Source: Pseudomonas sp. PDM15
GTDB lineage: Bacteria > Pseudomonadota > Gammaproteobacteria > Pseudomonadales > Pseudomonadaceae
Length of the DNA: 64,000 nt
Direction of reading: 5' to 3'
NCBI RefSeq assembly: GCF_014851565.1
Contig: NZ_JACVAA010000007.1
Coordinates: 237,689 to 301,688 of the forward strand
In this document: positions 62,101 to 64,000 of the stretch, one piece after another
How the letters are laid out: every line of letters starts with the position of its first letter
How positions within the stretch are numbered: position 1 is the first letter of the stretch
The notes under the pieces: model-generated
Told to the model about the DNA's origin: nothing
Database searches by the model: none
Seen by the model: only the letters and a program-made list of their open reading frames with translations
Position numbers and translations under genes: made by a program

Positions 62101-63102
62101 ATGCTGATCAAGACCCCTCCCGCATCCGCAGAGCGCGAATGCGATATCACCCCCGAAGCCGTTTATCTATCCCGGCGCCGTTTCATGGCCGCTGCTGGCG
62201 GAGCCATGGCGTTGAGTGTGCTGCCTGCGCAAGCGGACGCCACTCGATATGCGGATGTCGAACCCGGTCCCATGCCCGACTGGTTTGCCGAGAAGCTACC
62301 CGATGTGCGCTGGCAGGCGGTAACCGTGGGTGAAGAGGCGCTGACGCCCTACCCAGATGTCACGCAGTACAACAACTTCTACGAGTTCGGCACCAACAAG
62401 GGTGATCCGGCGCGCCATGCCGGCAAACTCGAGGTGGAACCCTGGTCGGTGATGATCGATGGCGAGGTGGCCAAGCCTGGCCCGGTATCGCTTGAACAGC
62501 TGGTCCAGCCGCATCGACTGGAGGAGCGCATCTATCGTCTGCGCTGCGTCGAAGCCTGGTCGATGGTCATCCCCTGGCTCGGCTTCCCGCTGGGCGAACT
62601 GCTCAAACGCGCCGAGCCGACCGGCAATGCCAAGTTCGTCCGCTTCGAAACCAAGGTGGCGCCAGAACAGATGGCGGGTGTGCGCTCCGGATTCTCGCTG
62701 ATCGACTGGCCTTATGTAGAAGGGCTGCGCATGGATGAGGCCATGCACCCTCTGGCGATTATGGCGGCGGGTCTCTACGGGCGCGTTCTGCCCAATCAGA
62801 ATGGTGCGCCGTTGCGTCTGGTGGTGCCGTGGAAGTACGGCTTCAAGAGCATTAAGTCCATCGTGCGTATCAGTCTGGTTGCGGAGCAGCCAAAAACCAC
62901 CTGGGAAAGTCTGGCGCCCGACGAATATGGCTTTTACGCCAATGTGAACCCGGGGGTTGACCACCCCCGCTGGAGCCAGGCGACGGAGCGCCGTTTACCT
63001 AATAGTCTGTTCAGCCCGAATGTCATCGATACCAGGCTGTTCAACGGCTATGACGAAGTAGCCAGCCTCTATGCCGGTCTCGATCTGCGGAAGCATTACT
63101 GA
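62101..63102 (+). CDS. msrP: Methionine sulfoxide reductase catalytic subunit MsrP
   Basis: MsrP is a periplasmic molybdopterin enzyme that repairs oxidised methionines in envelope proteins. The 333-residue precursor has a Tat signal (SRRRFMAAAGGAMALSV, residues 24-40). The molybdenum ligand Cys149 lies in RLRCVEAWSMVIPWLGFPL, and YNNFYEFGTNK and the C-terminal NPGVDHPRWSQATERR are conserved. It receives electrons from MsrQ, encoded next with a one-base overlap. Confidence 0.96.
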   Translation: MLIKTPPASAERECDITPEAVYLSRRRFMAAAGGAMALSVLPAQADATRYADVEPGPMPDWFAEKLPDVRWQAVTVGEEALTPYPDVTQYNNFYEFGTNKGDPARHAGKLEVEPWSVMIDGEVAKPGPVSLEQLVQPHRLEERIYRLRCVEAWSMVIPWLGFPLGELLKRAEPTGNAKFVRFETKVAPEQMAGVRSGFSLIDWPYVEGLRMDEAMHPLAIMAAGLYGRVLPNQNGAPLRLVVPWKYGFKSIKSIVRISLVAEQPKTTWESLAPDEYGFYANVNPGVDHPRWSQATERRLPNSLFSPNVIDTRLFNGYDEVASLYAGLDLRKHY

Positions 63103-63731
63103 TGCGCTTCCCGTTCTGGCGTGGGTTGGTGTTCCTCGCGGCCTTGTCGTTTCCCTTGTATTGGCTGTACGAAGGACTGCAGCGACTAACCGGACCCGAT
63201 CCCGGCAAGGTGCTGGTGGATAACTTGGGGCAGGGTGGGCTGATCCTACTGTTGCTGACACTGAGCATGACCCCGTTGCGCCGCTTGACGGCCTGGGGTG
63301 GCTGGTTGGCGGTGCGGCGTCAACTGGGGCTGTGGTGCTTCTTCTATATAGTGCTGCATCTTGGTGGCTATCTACTGTTCATTCTCGGCCTGCGTTTTGA
63401 TCGTCTGCTGGCGGACATCAACGAACGCCCCTACATCATCGTCGGTGCGCTGGCGCTACTTGGCCTGCTACCTCTCGCACTGACGTCTAATCGCTACAGC
63501 CAGCGTCGATTGGGCATGCGTTGGCGGCAGTTGCATCGGCTGGTATATCCGATTCTCGGTCTGGCGTTGCTCCACGTGCTATGGGTAGTGCGCTCCGATA
63601 TAGGCGAATGGCTGGTCTACGCGTTATGTGGCGCAGCTCTGCTGCTGTTGCGTCTGCCGAGTGTGGCGACCGCTTTAGCGACAGCTCGCGAGAAGATGGC
63701 AAAAACTTTGCAGAAAGGAGTTGACGGTTAG
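63102..63731 (+). CDS. msrQ: Heme-binding membrane subunit MsrQ
   Basis: MsrQ is an inner-membrane b-type heme protein that passes electrons from the quinone pool or flavin reductase to MsrP. The 209-residue protein has six membrane segments of the ferric-reductase-like type, with histidines in FFYIVLHLGGYL and WRQLHRLVYPILGLALLHVLWVV. The end of the gene contains the -35 element of the first rRNA-type promoter. Confidence 0.95.
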   Translation: MRFPFWRGLVFLAALSFPLYWLYEGLQRLTGPDPGKVLVDNLGQGGLILLLLTLSMTPLRRLTAWGGWLAVRRQLGLWCFFYIVLHLGGYLLFILGLRFDRLLADINERPYIIVGALALLGLLPLALTSNRYSQRRLGMRWRQLHRLVYPILGLALLHVLWVVRSDIGEWLVYALCGAALLLLRLPSVATALATAREKMAKTLQKGVDG

Positions 63732-63748
63732 ATTTGGTCCCCTATAAT
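63721..63748 (+). promoter_or_regulatory. rRNA-type promoter 1
   Basis: TTGACG (63721-63726) and TATAAT (63743-63748) with a 16-base spacer, then GCGC. The -35 lies inside the 3' end of msrQ. Confidence 0.65.
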
Positions 63749-63817
63749 GCGCACCACTTCCGGCGCAGTCCTATCGGAAAACTCCTTGAAATTCAAAGAG
63801 TTGGATGAAAAAAGAGA

Positions 63818-63845
63818 TTGACCGGATGGCGAATTCGAGTAGAAT
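63818..63845 (+). promoter_or_regulatory. rRNA-type promoter 2
   Basis: TTGACC (63818-63823) and TAGAAT (63840-63845), spacer 16, followed by the GC-rich discriminator GCGCC typical of stringently controlled promoters. Confidence 0.75.
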
Positions 63846-63923
63846 GCGCCGGGCTGACAAGGTGGTGGTTTGATCTTGTTGGTTGCTTCGATCAGGTAGA
63901 TCGAAAGCGGTTGAAAGAGGTGG

Positions 63924-63951
63924 TTGACAGCGGTTTTGAACGCTGTAGAAT
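63924..63951 (+). promoter_or_regulatory. rRNA-type promoter 3
   Basis: TTGACA (63924-63929) and TAGAAT (63946-63951), spacer 16, then GCGCCTCCCGCTGA. This closely resembles the remembered Pseudomonas rrn promoter, so a 16S gene is expected shortly after the window's right edge. The remaining bases to 64000 look like rRNA leader. No rRNA sequence itself is inside the window. Confidence 0.85.
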
Positions 63952-64000
63952 GCGCCTCCCGCTGACGAGAAGAAGTTCTGATCTGAAGCGCAAGCGGTTG

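Overview
This 64 kb window is chromosomal DNA from a Pseudomonas species. I infer this from protein sequence, a G+C content I judge to be above 60 %, gene order (rplM-rpsI-petABC-sspAB; the complete dcw cell-wall cluster; secA-argJ; lpoA-yraN-gmhA-dolP), a Pseudomonas-type PrrF small RNA and Pseudomonas-type REP sequences. It is mostly core genome. I see no prophage, CRISPR array, tRNA or large mobile island. It is probably not P. aeruginosa, because a single prrF gene is present where that species has a tandem pair.

Layout. 1-7 kb: endonuclease V and a convergent aldo/keto reductase, then ribosomal proteins L13/S9, the cytochrome bc1 operon petABC, and stringent-starvation genes sspAB. 7-11.4 kb: a leftward envelope cluster (lpoA, yraN, gmhA/diaA, dolP) divergent from rsmI, followed by the RNase P RNA gene. 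12-29.9 kb: the division and cell-wall (dcw) cluster mraZ-rsmH-ftsL-ftsI-murE-murF-mraY-murD-ftsW-murG-murC-ddl-ftsQ-ftsA-ftsZ-lpxC, mostly with overlapping or nearly abutting genes, behind a sigma70-like promoter that overlaps three GTGG repeats (MraZ box). 30-36.4 kb: dciA, secA, argJ, a GST and a Nudix/ThiE-like fusion. 36.4-37 kb: a REP-associated tyrosine transposase (RAYT) gene flanked on both sides by inverted REP pairs. 37-41.5 kb: a leftward operon of response regulator (degenerate GGDEF), panE, sensor kinase and cob(I)alamin adenosyltransferase. 41.6-47.2 kb: yajQ, an MscS-type channel, ampG, an alkyltransferase-like protein and two tandem DUF481 outer-membrane-type proteins. A 156-bp element with imperfect terminal inverted repeats (MITE-like) follows. 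By remembered gene order, it sits where one conserved block (ampG side) joins another (prrF/mrcB/ilv side).

47.4-56.4 kb: a PhyH-type dioxygenase, the iron-responsive sRNA PrrF with a good Fur box, a cyclic-nucleotide-binding protein (CbpA-like), a TfoX C-terminal domain protein, a methyltransferase, a pentapeptide protein, a phosphotransferase/kinase fusion, PBP1B (mrcB), a lipoprotein, YqcC and a DUF4124 protein. 56.4-62 kb: branched-chain amino-acid genes ilvI-ilvH, ilvY and ilvC, and pssA. 62.1-63.7 kb: the methionine sulfoxide repair pair msrP-msrQ. The last 280 bases carry three tandem, strongly rRNA-like promoters, so an rRNA operon very probably starts just beyond the right edge.

Two themes link the genes. 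Peptidoglycan synthesis, division and recycling are covered by the dcw cluster, LpoA, PBP1B and AmpG. Several regulatory sites are readable: the MraZ box, the Fur/PrrF locus, a RoxR/PrrA-like palindrome before petABC, an IlvY region and the rrn promoters. The most noteworthy non-coding items are PrrF, the RAYT/REPIN unit whose REPs supply two stop codons, and the MITE-like element.
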